DNA from: Thraustochytrium sp. TN22
Lineage: Eukaryota > Sar > Bigyra > Thraustochytrida > Thraustochytriidae
NCBI GenBank assembly: GCA_013306675.1
Contig: JABLUY010000052.1
Span: 50,875 to 114,874, forward strand
DNA length: 64,000 nt
Reading direction: 5' to 3'
Shown here: positions 29,089 through 40,000 of the stretch, piece after piece
How positions within the stretch are numbered: position 1 is the stretch's first letter
Layout of the letters: every line of letters starts with the position of its first letter
Notes under the pieces: model-generated
Seen by the model: only the letters and a program-made list of their open reading frames with translations
Databases searched by the model: none
Told to the model about the DNA's origin: nothing
Program-made: the position numbers and the translations under genes

Positions 29089-29922
29089 GGTGGCGTTCTG
29101 GGACGCCCCGCTTTCGCGCGCCCCTCCCTCCACCTGTGCGCCTGCTGCGCCGCACTGCGCGCCTGTCGCACCGCGGCGTGCCGCGCCCTGCGCCGCGCTG
29201 CTGCGCGACCTGCTCTGCCCGCTGCGCGGCCGTGGTTTCGAGCTTGCTTTGCTCTGCGCGGGGCTTCGGCTGCTCTGGTGCGAGCAGTACTTCCCCTCGG
29301 CGGCCTGGGCCGACCCTGCACTGCCCCCGCCGATCAAGGGGTGCCAGCCCAGCCGGCCGACTTGAGCCCTCGAGGCAGGCGATGGCGGGCGGCTCTGGCG
29401 AGGCGGACGACGGAGCGCCGCGCCGCGCGCGTTGCAGCGACAGGCCTGCCCGCGCTCGTGGTGGCGAGGTGGCCCAAGTCGTGCTCGAGATGATCTCGTG
29501 GAGCGGCACGCGCTTACTGTCACGGTCGGTGCCACCTTGAAGGCTTTCGGCGGATGGACACCACAGTCAAAGGCGACCGTGCTTTAGCGGGGCTCAGGCG
29601 TCAACTTGAAGTTCAAGTTAGGTGGCCAGCCTGCCTGAGCCTGCAGTGAGTCTGAGCCTGCCGTGAGCCTGAGCCTGAGCCTGAGCCGAGCCCGGCTTCA
29701 AGTTGGCCGGCTACGCCGAGCGCCGACGTAGTAGGGTACAGTGCCAGTGAGATAGTCTGGTCTTCCGTCATTTGGGTTCATATCGGGTTACCATTCAATC
29801 AGTGCTTGGTACTAAGCAAAGGGGCTGCTGTAGCACGTAGCTTCGTGCACCAAGGGTACTGTCCGTCCGTGCCCTGGTACCTTGGGTGCCACGACCATCA
29901 AGCGCGGCGCTACTTAAGTAAG
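29089..29922. other. Intergenic upstream of the SH3 receptor gene
   Basis: 834 bp. It contains GAGCCT/GCCTGA repeats (~29635-29690), a near-palindromic AACTTGAAGTTCAAGTT at ~29609-29625 and one TGCCAGTG. No gene recognised. Confidence 0.55.
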
Positions 29923-32136
29923 TCAGGTGATCACGAGCGTGCCGTTCGCTTGCGGGGAGTCGTCACTACAAGGCAATGCCGTGGTAGTGCGAGCGGCCCC
30001 ACTTCCGACGTCTGCAGTCTGCCGCTTCGCGGGCTCTACACTCGCAATCGGAACCGCCTTCTCCCAGTCGGTGGGCGCGTCGATCCTCTCTCTCTCTCGC
30101 TCGCTCGCTCGCTCGCTCTCGCTCTCGCTCTCGCGCTCGTTGGCGTTGCGATGACTGGCCAGGTAGAGACGCCGCGCGAGCAGGGCCACCGCCAGGAGCA
30201 AAAGGAAGACCAGCACGAGCATGACGATGAAAGCCGCCAAGTACGAGGTGCCCTCATCGTCCGGGGCCTCCCCCTTGACGATCGGCGGGTCAATCGAAAC
30301 AGTGGGCGTCGGCTCTGGCGTGGGGGACGCCGTAAAGCAGTTGTGCGGCGAGGCATCCTCGTCGCAGACACCGGCGTCGACATCGCCCACGCACTGCTTG
30401 GTGAAGAGCGAGCCGAGGCTGACCGAGTGCGTGCAGGCCGGCAGCGTCGCGTCGTAGACCTCGAGGTTGAGGATGGGCTTGTTGCTTTCGAGCAGGTCTG
30501 CGTAGTCTGCGCACTGATTCTTCGAGAGACAGTTGACTGAGAGCGAAAAGGCGAGAATATCAGACAGCGCGCGCACCAGTCGAGCTGAGGGGTGGCGAAG
30601 GCCCACGGGGAGTCCAAGGGTCGTGCTGCGCACCGCGAGCCACCGCGCGTAAGCCGTCCATACCTCAAGGGCAATATCGCTCCCCTCGGTCTGCAGCGCG
30701 CGGCGGTCCTGGAACGCGAGGCTTGTGAGCGTTGCGTTGAGGCACGTGACGTTCACATCGCATTGCAGGTCGGTCAGGGCGACGGCCCAGCAGCCACGGG
30801 CCGCCGCAAGGCGGAGGCGCGCGTCCATGACGAGCTTCAGCGTGCCGAGCTGAGCGAGGTCAAACCAGGCCGACCCTTCGGAAAGACGTAGCGAGGCGAG
30901 CAGTGAGGCGTCCTCCTCGGCGGCGTCCTCGATGGCGCCGGCGGAGAAAGAACAGATCACACGGTGGCCGGCTTGGGCAAGGCGCGCCACGTCGTCTTTC
31001 GACCACAGGCTCTCCACCGTGTACTGCAGGGTTGCGGCGTCGGCGTCTGTGTCCACACGTCCATCGAGGAGCGCCCAGTCCACTTGGACACCCACGAGCG
31101 AGCTGGCCACCGAGGTGGCGGCCGGCGGCAGCGTGGGCGTGGCAGTGGGCGTGAGCGTGGGTGCCAGAAAATCGGCCTCGAAGCAGTTGGTCCACGGCAC
31201 GCCCGGCGTGCAGAGGCCGTCGTCATCCTCCTTTACCTCGCAGGTCTTCCGCATGAGGCCGAGCGCCTGCGCGTCCTCGCAGGCCGTGGAGGATGGGGTG
31301 TACTCCACATTGAGCACGGCCTTGTCGTTGTCGAGGAAGGGCTGCAGCATGTCGCACTCCTCGTACTGCGCGCACTGCTCGTTGATGGCAAAGTCGAAGC
31401 TGGGCTCCAGCTCCGCGACGATACCGAGAGCGTTCTTGAGTGCGATGTTGAGTCCCAGCGCGTGGCTCGCCTCGGCGAGCCATTTGTTGTAGGCGACCTG
31501 CGCGGCCTTGCGCTTCTTGGTGCCCGTGTTCGCGAGCGACGACTGCTTCCAGCAGTCCCCGTTGGCGTAGCAGTCAACGTTGTCCGCCTCGACGCCGTCG
31601 CAGCCCTTGGCGGCAGCCAGCTCGAGCCGCGGCTGCATGAGCGCCTGCAGCTGCTCGAGCTGGCCGATGTCAAGCCAGGCTTCCAGCGCCCAGTCGTCCA
31701 TCTGCCCGGCAACCGCTGCGTCCCAGGCGCTCTGATTTTCCTGCACATCCTCGCGCCAGGTCTCGAGCGTGCCTGCGCTAAAGTAGCACACCACGATCCT
31801 GCCCTCCGCGCTCCACGCGCGCACGTTCGCCTCGTCCTCGTCGAAGAGGTCCACCAGCACGAGGCGCGCGCCCCCCGCCTCGTCTCTGCCGCCGCCGTCG
31901 AAGCCCCACGCCAGGTTCGCCCACGGCATGTCGCGCGGCACGGCGCGTCGCGCTTCCGCCGCCGTCGTCGCCATCGCCGTCGCCCACGCCGCCGCGCACG
32001 CCCACGCCGCCGTCGTGACCGCGGCCGCGGCCGCGCGTGACCCAGCGCGCCAGGGCCTCCGAGGCTGCGGCTCCCTCATCACCACGCCTGCGCGAGTTGG
32101 CCACGACGGGGAACTGAACCGTCTTCGCTCAGCCAC
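29923..32136 (-). CDS. Membrane-anchored protein with two GH114-like (endo-polygalactosaminidase-type) domains
   Basis: 737 aa; the second Met (MREPQPRR, 32079) may be the true start because it directly precedes the Ala-rich signal peptide. The first TIM-barrel-like domain (about residues 65-320) shows GH114/TM1410-like features: LVLVDLFDEDE, IVVCYFSAGTLETWR, AWLDIGQL and GVEADNVDCY, the last holding conserved acidic residues. The second domain (about 345-620) is a diverged repeat (RVICSFSAGAIED, AWFDLAQLGTL) in which the acidic motif reads CWAVALTDLQ, so its active site looks lost. Then comes one TM helix (AFIVMLVLVFLLLLAVALLARRL) and a cytosolic tail with ESES/ERER runs encoded by a TCGC/TCTC microsatellite (~30083-30140). 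GH114 enzymes cut alpha-1,4-galactosamine polymers. The substrate here is unknown. Confidence 0.8.
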   Translation of the reverse strand: MAERRRFSSPSWPTRAGVVMREPQPRRPWRAGSRAAAAAVTTAAWACAAAWATAMATTAAEARRAVPRDMPWANLAWGFDGGGRDEAGGARLVLVDLFDEDEANVRAWSAEGRIVVCYFSAGTLETWREDVQENQSAWDAAVAGQMDDWALEAWLDIGQLEQLQALMQPRLELAAAKGCDGVEADNVDCYANGDCWKQSSLANTGTKKRKAAQVAYNKWLAEASHALGLNIALKNALGIVAELEPSFDFAINEQCAQYEECDMLQPFLDNDKAVLNVEYTPSSTACEDAQALGLMRKTCEVKEDDDGLCTPGVPWTNCFEADFLAPTLTPTATPTLPPAATSVASSLVGVQVDWALLDGRVDTDADAATLQYTVESLWSKDDVARLAQAGHRVICSFSAGAIEDAAEEDASLLASLRLSEGSAWFDLAQLGTLKLVMDARLRLAAARGCWAVALTDLQCDVNVTCLNATLTSLAFQDRRALQTEGSDIALEVWTAYARWLAVRSTTLGLPVGLRHPSARLVRALSDILAFSLSVNCLSKNQCADYADLLESNKPILNLEVYDATLPACTHSVSLGSLFTKQCVGDVDAGVCDEDASPHNCFTASPTPEPTPTVSIDPPIVKGEAPDDEGTSYLAAFIVMLVLVFLLLLAVALLARRLYLASHRNANERESESESERASERERERIDAPTDWEKAVPIASVEPAKRQTADVGSGAARTTTALPCSDDSPQANGTLVIT

Positions 32137-33066
32137 CGCCGCCCGCGCGCCAGCCGGCCAGCTCGCCAGCCGGGCGCTGCGCCGCGCCGCCCCGCGCCCT
32201 CCCCCGCGCGCGCGACTCGGACCTGCCAGTGCGACTGGACCTCGCCGAGCACAATGCCAAAGTCACGGTGAAGTGGAGCGCGCCGCGCGTCGTGGTCACT
32301 CACGAAGGTCACTACAGTGGTCGCAGCGCACCGCCGCCCCGCGCCGCCGCCGCCGGCCTGGGGGATTGCCAGCGCGTGCCGGTACTGGCAGCCTACTGGG
32401 GTCAGCGCCTCGGACTTGGACTCGAAGGCCGGAAGGCGCAGCGCCCGCGGTGGCGGCGGCGGCGGCGGCGGCGTGCCGTGGCGGCGGTGCGCTTCACAGT
32501 CAGGTGGGGGGCTGCAAGGACCGCCAGTGGCGCAGGCACAGGCACAGGCACGAGTTGGGGGGACAATAGCGTCGCTGCGATGCGGAGGCATTCAGAGCGT
32601 GGGAGCTCATGCGTCTGCGACGCCTTAGACGTGATGTTACTAAGTGGCGCTCTGAACTGGGCTCCTCCTTTCGGCGCTATGCAAGATCAGGAGCGCTTCG
32701 GTCGCGGGTGGGCACTCTCCCACCTTCACCATGCGACACACGATGTCCTACGATCATCTAACTCACAAAGCTGCCCCGACGAGTCGGCCCTGGATGCATG
32801 CACAGTCAAGTCACAAAGGCCGGCCCAGCAGCTGATGTGAGCGCGCGTTGACAGTGAGGCCTTGATCCTGTCTCAAGGTCTTGTCCTGAAGTGGTCTAAT
32901 CGTAACGGTCGGGCACCTTCAAGAGCCCGCTGTCCGTGATGCGCGGCGGCGTCAGGCAAGGCGCGGCGAGGAACCAAGACAGCAGCGGGCGGCAGAGCCG
33001 TGTCGCGGCGCGGCGCAGGGGTGCAGGCGGCGCTGCTGGCGGGCGGGCCGACCGGGCCGCTGCGCC
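32137..33066. other. Divergent intergenic region, GH114-like gene / dynein light chain
   Basis: 930 bp with no recognisable gene. Contains CGG-rich stretches (~32445-32475), several CACAGGCA units (~32535-32550) and TGCCAGTG at ~32225. Confidence 0.55.
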
Positions 33067-33503
33067 ATGGACGACCTGCAGAGCTCCGAGGAGGTAGGTG
33101 TGCTTGGGCGATGAGGGGAGAGGTTGTCTGGGCTGGCGCAAGCTGACGAGCAGGGGAGGACGCACAGTCGGCGTTTATCGCGGAGGAGGTGGAGCGCATT
33201 GTGGAGACGTCGATCGAGGCGCACCTCAAGGACCAGGCGCATGACGAGAACAAGGTGACGCGGTGGGTGGACAGCATCTGCGAGGCGTGCATGCAGGACC
33301 TTGCAGACCTGGGCAAGCCGTTCAAGTACATCGTCACGTGCGCCATCATGCAAAAGAACGGCGCTGGCGTGCAGACGTCCAACTCGTGCTTCTGGGATAC
33401 CGTTTCGGACGGCTGCGTCACGGTCAAGTGGCCGGGCGACAAGAGCAAGGAGCAAAACAAGACGCTCTACTGCATCGTCAGCGTATATGGTTTGCACATC
33501 TGA
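33067..33503 (+). CDS. DYNLT: Tctex-type dynein light chain (2 exons)
   Basis: Exons 33067-33093 and 33168-33503 with a 74-bp intron (donor GTAGGT, acceptor CACAG, phase 0) give a 120-aa protein. The first exon encodes only MDDLQSSEE. The join restores the family N-terminus (SAFIAEEVERIVETSIEAHL), as expected for Tctex1, which is ~113 aa. The rest is strongly diagnostic: LGKPFKYIVTCAIMQKNGAGVQTSNSCFWDT, then TLYCIVSVYGLHI at the C-terminus. These light chains dimerise on the dynein intermediate chain and link cargo in cytoplasmic or axonemal dynein. A short insertion (PGDKSKEQN) before the last strand is lineage-specific. Confidence 0.97.
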
Positions 33504-34157
33504 TGCGTCTGCAGCGCGTCCCGGGGAGGGTGTCGGGTCGAGCTAGCGCATTCGATAAAAAAAGCGCGAGCGATGTGGTGACTCTCAAGGCCAGGGCCCG
33601 TGCGCAGCGCTCGCTCGCTCGCTCGTTCGTTAGGTAGCATCGCATCGCTCGCATCTTCGGCCACGTGGACCACTTTCTGCGGACGCATCGCTCCTCCCTT
33701 CGGCAACCACGGGCTCTGCTTGTGTTGATATGTGTAGTGGCCGCGTCGCGCTGACGTCTGACGGCCCAGGAGGCCAAGGAGCGCAAGCCAGGGTGGCAGC
33801 TTGAGACCTTGTTGACGACGATGAAGATGGCGAAGGTGCTGCCGCCGCTGCTGCTGATGACGATGACGATGACGATGTAGTGAGAAGAAAACAGCGTGTC
33901 TTGCCACCGTTTTATGCAAGGCAAGTCGTTCTTGGCCCACTGCCAAGCACAAGGGTTGATGGTTCTCCATCTCACCAAACCAAACCGAGACAACCCCCTC
34001 CCAAGCAGTCACCACTCCACTGGAAGTCAGGCTTGCCGCACCGGCGTCGTGCGCGGCACAGGGCCGCGGGCCGCTCCGCCCCGCGCTGCGCGCTGGCCGA
34101 GCCGCGTGCGCGGCGGAGCCCGGAGCACGGCGGGCACGGCGGCCCTCCGTCGTCGCC
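33504..34157. other. Intergenic, dynein light chain to SNAPC3
   Basis: 654 bp. Contains a GCTC run (~33608-33627) and a GATGAC run (~33855-33878). The long frame on the minus strand is chance-like. Confidence 0.55.
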
Positions 34158-35280
34158 ATGAGCGCCCTGCCGCCGCCCTCTCCGTTGCCGACTGCGCGCG
34201 GGCGACGCACGCTAGAGGCGACCGAAGACCTGCAGGACGCGCTGGCGGCGGCCAAGGCGGCCGCCGTGCAGTCCGGTTCGGCAGCGGTGGACGCCCTGCT
34301 GCAGGAGGCGCGGACGCTGGTGGCGCCCACGCCGCACGAGGAGGTGGAGCAAGGCCTGCGCGACGGCGTCGAGCCCGCTGCGATGCCCAAGTACGCGGCG
34401 CTCGTCGCCGGTCTTCGGCAGCGCTGGAACGCGTAAGTTGGAGGGAGCATGACTAGTTGCAGTCGCACGCGACGCGGTTCTCTGACGCGCATGGTATACG
34501 CACAGCGACGCGGTGCTGGCGGACAACATTGCGGAGGTGAGCAGCGCCGCGAGCACCTTCTCGCCCGAGCAAATTCGAGACCTAGGGCGGGCGGAACCCG
34601 ACCTCGGTGATGAGGAGGAAGAGGAAGATGAGGAGGACAGCGAAGCTGCGCGGCTTGCGGTGCGCATCCGCGTGACGGGCGGCGTGCAGGAGCAGGAGTT
34701 TGACGTGCTTGGGAGCACCACCCTGGTTGCGGTGCGCGAGGCTATCTACTGCACGCGCGACCACGCCGGATGTGGGCCGGAGCTCTTTGACAACTATTGC
34801 TTCTTGGCGCCGCCCGCGAGCTTTTACGTTTCGGTGGCCACGACGGACCTGGCGGCGCCTCTCTGCAGCGCGCTGGAGCGGCGCGGGGTTGCGCCAAGCC
34901 GCCGGTCCGTGCATACGTGCTCCCTTTGGGACCTGCACCGCGCCGGGGAGCTCCGCCTGGGGCCCACTCTGGCCTTGCTGCACCAAGGAAGTTGCGAGCA
35001 CCAGATCACGGTTTTGCGTGTGCGCGAGCGCCCGCCAGACTACCCTCGCCAAGCGTCGGCCTATCCGCTTCTGCGCTTCGCCGAGGGCGTCCGACGCGCC
35101 CTCTGCGTGCTGTGCGGCAAGCTCTGGGCGCGGTACATGTGCTTCGGGGACGCGATTTCTGGCGAGGAACCGAGCAAGTTCTGCTCTGACTGTTTTAAGT
35201 TGGCGTTCTATGGGCCAGACGGCGCACTGCACGCGCGCTTCCGTACCATGCGTGTTGTGCCACTGCACTTTGGAGTCTAG
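34158..35280 (+). CDS. SNAPC3: snRNA-activating protein complex subunit 3 (SNAP50) homologue (2 exons)
   Basis: Exons 34158-34432 and 34506-35280 with a 73-bp intron (donor GTAAGT, acceptor CACAG, phase 2) give 349 aa. Exon 1 is helical and ends RQRWNA; exon 2 continues DAVLADNIAEVSS, then an acidic run. The C-terminal half carries the SNAP50 zinc region: LLHQGSCEHQITVLRVR, YPLLRFAEGVRRALCVLCGKLWARYMCFGD, KFCSDCFKLAFYGPDG, with Cys/His ligands in the same order as human SNAPC3. The CSLWDLHRAGELRLGPTLALLH strand pattern before it also fits. SNAPc binds the proximal sequence element of snRNA genes and recruits Pol II or Pol III, so this is a nuclear core transcription factor. Confidence 0.92.
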
Positions 35281-35335
35281 CTAGCTAGCTAGCTAGCTAG
35301 CTAGAGCTGGCTGGCTAGCTACTAGAGCCAGCCAA
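35277..35335. repeat. CTAG/AGCT microsatellite at the SNAPC3 stop codon
   Basis: About seven perfect CTAG units begin inside the SNAPC3 stop codon (TCTAG) and continue into the 3' UTR, followed by GGCT/CTAG variants. Confidence 0.9.
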
Positions 35336-35808
35336 TCAAGAGAGGGTCAGGGCCTCCTTTCTCACCTGTCGCCATATATTATTGCCTTGACGCTATGTAT
35401 CGAACACGGCCCTGAGAACTGAGAGAAACGTCCCGTGTGTGCCTCGTTTGCAAGTTCGTTTGCTCACTCACTGGTCGCGCGGCTGGCCTGGCGTTGGTAC
35501 AGGCTCGTCACGAGGCTGGCTGGCTGGCTGGCTGGTCCGGCTGGTCCGGTCAGCGTGCTGCGGAGGCGAGACGAGGAGGTGTGTAGACAGCTGGCGAGTG
35601 CGTGCAGCACGGCATTGGCAGCGCAAGACTCGCCATGCCTCGTCCGCGCAGCCCAGTGCAGCACAGCGCAGCGCAGCGCAGCAGGTCACGGCGCGTCGCG
35701 TCGCGTTGCTTCACTTTGCTTCGCGGCGCGGCGCGGCGTAGCGCGGCTGCGGCGCGGCATGGCGCACGCGACGATAGAGGGAGGCTAAACGACGCGAAGA
35801 AACACAGT
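35336..35808. other. Intergenic, convergent SNAPC3 and ORMDL
   Basis: About 470 bp with GCTG/GCAGC-type short repeats (~35518-35545, ~35655-35690) and no gene. Confidence 0.55.
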
Positions 35809-36457
35809 TCATGAGGAGTGGGGGTGGCTTGGTTCGTCGTCCTCGTCGAGCGAGGCCGAACTGTTAAGACGCACGCGGTAGAACTGCGGCATCTTGGGCA
35901 GCAGTACGAGCGCAAGAACACATAGGTTGAGAGCGAGATACATGGGGTCGTACTCGGTGAAGTGCGAGACGACGAGAAACCTGTTGTGCGTGAGCGTGCG
36001 CCACGTGGCATGACAAGCGTCAGACAGAAAACGTTCACGAGCGCGCGCGACACGGTCTTCGGAGCGGAGCGACACGACACGACACGAAACGAAACGAAAC
36101 GTACAGAACCACGGGGATGATCATGAGGTTGCGCTTCATGGGGGTCCATGAGACGCCGTCATCGAGCTGCTCCCACCAGGACAGCTCGTAGAACTCGTCA
36201 TTATCCAGCTCGGCTGGCGCGCCGGTGACGTAATGCATGACGGTAAAGTTGATAATGCCGTGCACGACGTGCACGAGCGTCCAGACCTGGAAGGTTGACA
36301 GCACCGTGCGGCCCAGCACCACGTTGGCCATGTAGGCGCCCACGACGAGGATGAAGACATAAAACACGTAGAACCGCTTGCCGACCCAATTCACGTTCTT
36401 GTTGATGTAGTGGTCATCCTCATGCGGCTGCGCGGCCCACGCCACGTTGCGGAACAT
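35809..36457 (-). CDS. ORMDL: ORM1-like (ORMDL) sphingolipid regulator (2 exons)
   Basis: Exons 36457-36105 and 35980-35809 joined across a 124-bp intron (donor GTACGT, acceptor AACAG, phase 2) give 174 aa, close to the ~153 aa of animal ORMDLs. The join reads NLMIIPVVL-FLVVSHFTEYD, which aligns with the ITPIVLYFLTSFYTKYD region of ORMDL proteins. Other matches: NKNVNWVGKRFYVFYVFILVV, FQVWTLVHVVHGIINFTVMHYVTGAP, WEQLDDGVSWTPMKRNLMI, LLPKMPQFYRVRL. ORMDLs are ER membrane proteins that bind serine palmitoyltransferase and restrain sphingolipid synthesis. The acidic C-terminal tail is an extra. It is divergent from UPF2. Confidence 0.95.
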
Positions 36458-37020
36458 GGCTCTGCCCGTTCGACGCGCGCCGTCCGCGCGTCCTTGACCT
36501 CGCGCGCGCGCGCGCGACGCCGCGCAGCTACTAGCTCGCCCGCCTGGCCTGGCGCGATCGATTCGTGCCTACCTGCCTCCCTGCCTCCCTGCCTCCCTGC
36601 CCCAGCGGCGCGCGCGACGCGATGCGATGCGACGCGGCGCGGCGCGGCGCGAGCGGGCGGGCGGGCGGGCGGCGGCGCTGCGGCGAGCCCTGCGGCGGCG
36701 GGCGCGGCGGCGAGCGCGGACCTGGCCTGGCCTGGCCTGGCTTGCTTGCTTGCCTGCTTGCTTGCCTGTCTGCCCGCGTGCGCGCGAGCTGGAGCTTGAG
36801 CTGACCGCGAAGCGGCCCAACGCGCGTTGGGCCGGTTCCACGCGGCGCGCGCGACCGACCCCGCCCGCACCCTAGTGCGCAACGCATTTGGAGCCCGAGC
36901 CCGGCGAGGCGGGCGCGGCGGCGGCGGGCGGCCCAGCGCGCAGGCGGGCAGGCTCGGAGAGAGCGGCGCGGCCGCGCGGCGGGCGCGGCGGGGGGGCGCG
37001 AGGGGCGCGCGGGCGCGGCG
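36458..37020. promoter_or_regulatory. Divergent promoter region, ORMDL / UPF2
   Basis: 563 bp between two start codons. Very GC-rich, with CCTGCCTC (~36570-36602), GGGC (~36655-36675) and CCTGG (~36720-36745) tandem runs. No TATA box seen. Confidence 0.55.
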
Positions 37021-40000
37021 ATGGAGGCGGAGGAGGCGGCGCGCGCGCTGGCGCTGGCCGGCGAGCGCGCGCGCGCGTTCCGGCGCGCCGCGGCGGCGGC
37101 CAACGCGGCCGAGAGCGTGGCGGCGAGCCGCGCCGAGGTGGAGCGCAACAAGAAGCAGCTCGTCTCGGACGTGCGCAAGACGACCGGCTTCGTGAAGAAG
37201 GTCAAGGGCGTGACGGAGGATGCGGGCGAGCAGCTGGCGACGGATGCCGCCAAGCTCAATCTGCGCATGTATGTGAGCGAGATCGTGTCCAACCTCATGG
37301 ACGCGCCCATCAAGCCCAAGGATGTCATGGGCGTCATGCGCCTGGTCTGCGTCATGCATCAGCGGTACGCGGAGTTCTCAGAGCCGCTGTTGCGCGCGCT
37401 GAGCGAGGAGTTTGACCGGATCGAGACCTCGCTCGAGCAAAAGGACGTGGCGCGCCGCCGCGTGCTTCTGCGCCTCGCGGCCGAGCTCGTGCTCTGCGGC
37501 GTCGTGGACGCTGCCGTGTCCCTGGTCAAGATGCTGCGCCGCATGTGTCAAGTACCGGCGCCGCGCGGCCGCGATGAGGACGCGGCTGGCGGCGACGCGC
37601 AGGCTGACGACGGGCCGGTGCCGGCGGCCGCGCCGCTCGGCGACTTGGCGCTCAGCAATCTGGTTGCCATCAACGGTCTCCTGCGCAGCGCCGGTCTCGA
37701 GCTGACTGGTTGGGTGCCACTCAGCCTCGACGACCAGCGCGGCGCACTGCTGGCCGAGCCCGTGGACCGCGTGCCGGCTGAGGCGCGCACGCGATGTCGC
37801 CACATGCTCGCTGCCTACCGCGCCGGCCTGCTCGTCCGCCTTCGGCATGAGCAGGTCTCCCTACAGAAGCGCCGCCGCAGCAACCGGGACCGCGTGCTCA
37901 ACCACGGCACCCTGGACGAGCGCGTCGCCAAGGCCTTCGAGGCGCGCCTCGCCAGCACCGAGCGCCTGGCCGAGGGCGCGGCGCTTCTGTGCGACCTCAC
38001 CGAGGCCGGCCCGCCGCCGCCACCACCGCCCGACGATGAGGACGACGGGCCAGAGCGCGCCACCGAGGTGGCGGTATGGGACCGCAAGCGTGGCGCCGAA
38101 GACGGTGGTGATGAGCTCTCGCCGGCCGCCTGGGCCTACGGCGACGAAGAAACGCGAGGGTTCTACATGGACCTCCCCAACCTGATCGACACGCTGCCCG
38201 GCGCGCTATTCGCCAAAACGCCCAGTGTCTTCCTCTCGGATGAGGCCAACGCGCTGGTGAGCGGGCACCGCGCCGCCGTTGTGCAGCATGCCTCCAACGC
38301 GGCAGCCAAGGCCTCCGCTAAGGCGGCGGCCGCGAGGGAGGCCGCTGCGCACGCAGCCACGCCCGCCGCGAACAAGGGTACCTTGGACGGCGCCCTCAAC
38401 CAGCTCAGTATCTCCGCGCCGCCGTCACAGCAGTCGGCGTCCGCGCCGCCGCCGCCGCCGCCGCCTACGCAAGTGAAGCGGAACCCGCAACAGGGCGCGA
38501 CGTCCGGGAGCGCCAGCGAGCGCGGAGGCAACCCCGTTGAAAATGACAAACGTGATGAGGGCGAAGACGGCGAAGGCGAGAATGATGAGGAGGACAATGA
38601 GGACGACGACGACGATGAGGACGACGACGACGACGACGACGATGACGACGACGAGCGCGGGCATGGCCCGGACGGCAAGGGCAGCGCAAACGGGTCTGCC
38701 GCAGCGCTCCAGACGGACGCACTGCGCGCACGGCTGCAGTCGTGCCTGAGCCGCAGCGCTACGGAGTCGTTCGCGATCGAATTTTGCCACACGCACACCA
38801 AGAAGATGCTTAAGCGGCTCATTCGCGAGCTCAAGCACGCGCCGTGGAGCCGCATGGAGCTGCTCCCCTTCTACGCGCGCATCACCGCGATCCTGGCTCC
38901 AGTCTTCCCGCGCATTGCGCAGGAGCTCATTGCGCATCTCGAGGCAGAGTTCAAGGCGCTAAGCAAGCAGGACGACCTGAGGCGCCTGGAGAGCCGCCTG
39001 CGCAACGCTCGCTACCTGGGCGAGCTGGTTAAGTTCGGTCACGTGCCACAGCTGGGCGCGGGCCCAGAGAAGGCGTACTTTGTCTGGAACAACTGCTTCA
39101 AAGACTTTCGCGGCGGCAACGTCAACTGCGCGTGCGCCCTCTTCGAGACCGCCGGTCGCTTCCTGTATCGTACCGAGGCCACACACAAGGAGACGGCCTC
39201 GTACCTGAGCAAGCTGGTGAGGACGGCCAAGGAGCGCCCTCTGAACGCCACGGAGAAGTCGCTCGTAGAGAACGCCTACTACTACGTCAAGCCGCCAGAT
39301 GCCTCGCAGCTGCACCGCGCGCGCCATCGCAGCCCCGAGGAGCACTTCGTGCGGTACCTGCTCTTCGAGTTTCTCGGCAGCGAGCTGGACCGCAACCACT
39401 TCTCGGAGCGTGCCAAGGCCGAGGCGCAGAACGGCGGCGACGCTGCCGCTGCCGCGGCCTCGGTGGCGGCCGCCGCGCGGGCGCGCGCGGCGCGCAAGAA
39501 CCGCCGCGCGAGACGCCGAGAGCAGGTCACCTTTGTGGCGCGCATGCTCAAGAAGCTGGACTGGAGCACCGCAGCACGCCCGCGCACCGTGGCTCTGCTC
39601 GTGCGGTGCGTGCTGGCCGTGAGCAAGAAGCGCGCGTCAGCGCTCGACGAAGTTTGCGACTGCCTTGCCATGCTCTCGTCCTCTTACCCTGAGCTCGGCA
39701 TCTGCCTGGCGGACGCCACCATGGAGCGCATGGAGCGCACGCTCGAGACCAACGACCGCAAACTGTACCAGCGCACGCTGGGTTGCGGCCGCCTCTTGGC
39801 GGAGCTCTTTAATTACCGCCTGGTGGACAGCAACTCACTCTTCGACGCGCTCTACTTCGTGCTGCACCATGGCCACGCCTTGCCGTGGCCACCCGAGATC
39901 GGCGAGGACAGTGCAAAGGTGCGGGAGCGCCGTCCGCGCGGCCCGTGGCCCGGCGGCTGCGTAGAGGCGGACGCGCCGCGCTTTCACCCACGCGTCCTCT

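Noticed and set aside
36531-37359. Long minus-strand frames overlapping the UPF2 start and ORMDL upstream region
   Set aside because: Arg/Ala/Pro-rich chance frames in GC-rich repeats; no conserved motif, and they conflict with the clear UPF2 N-terminus.
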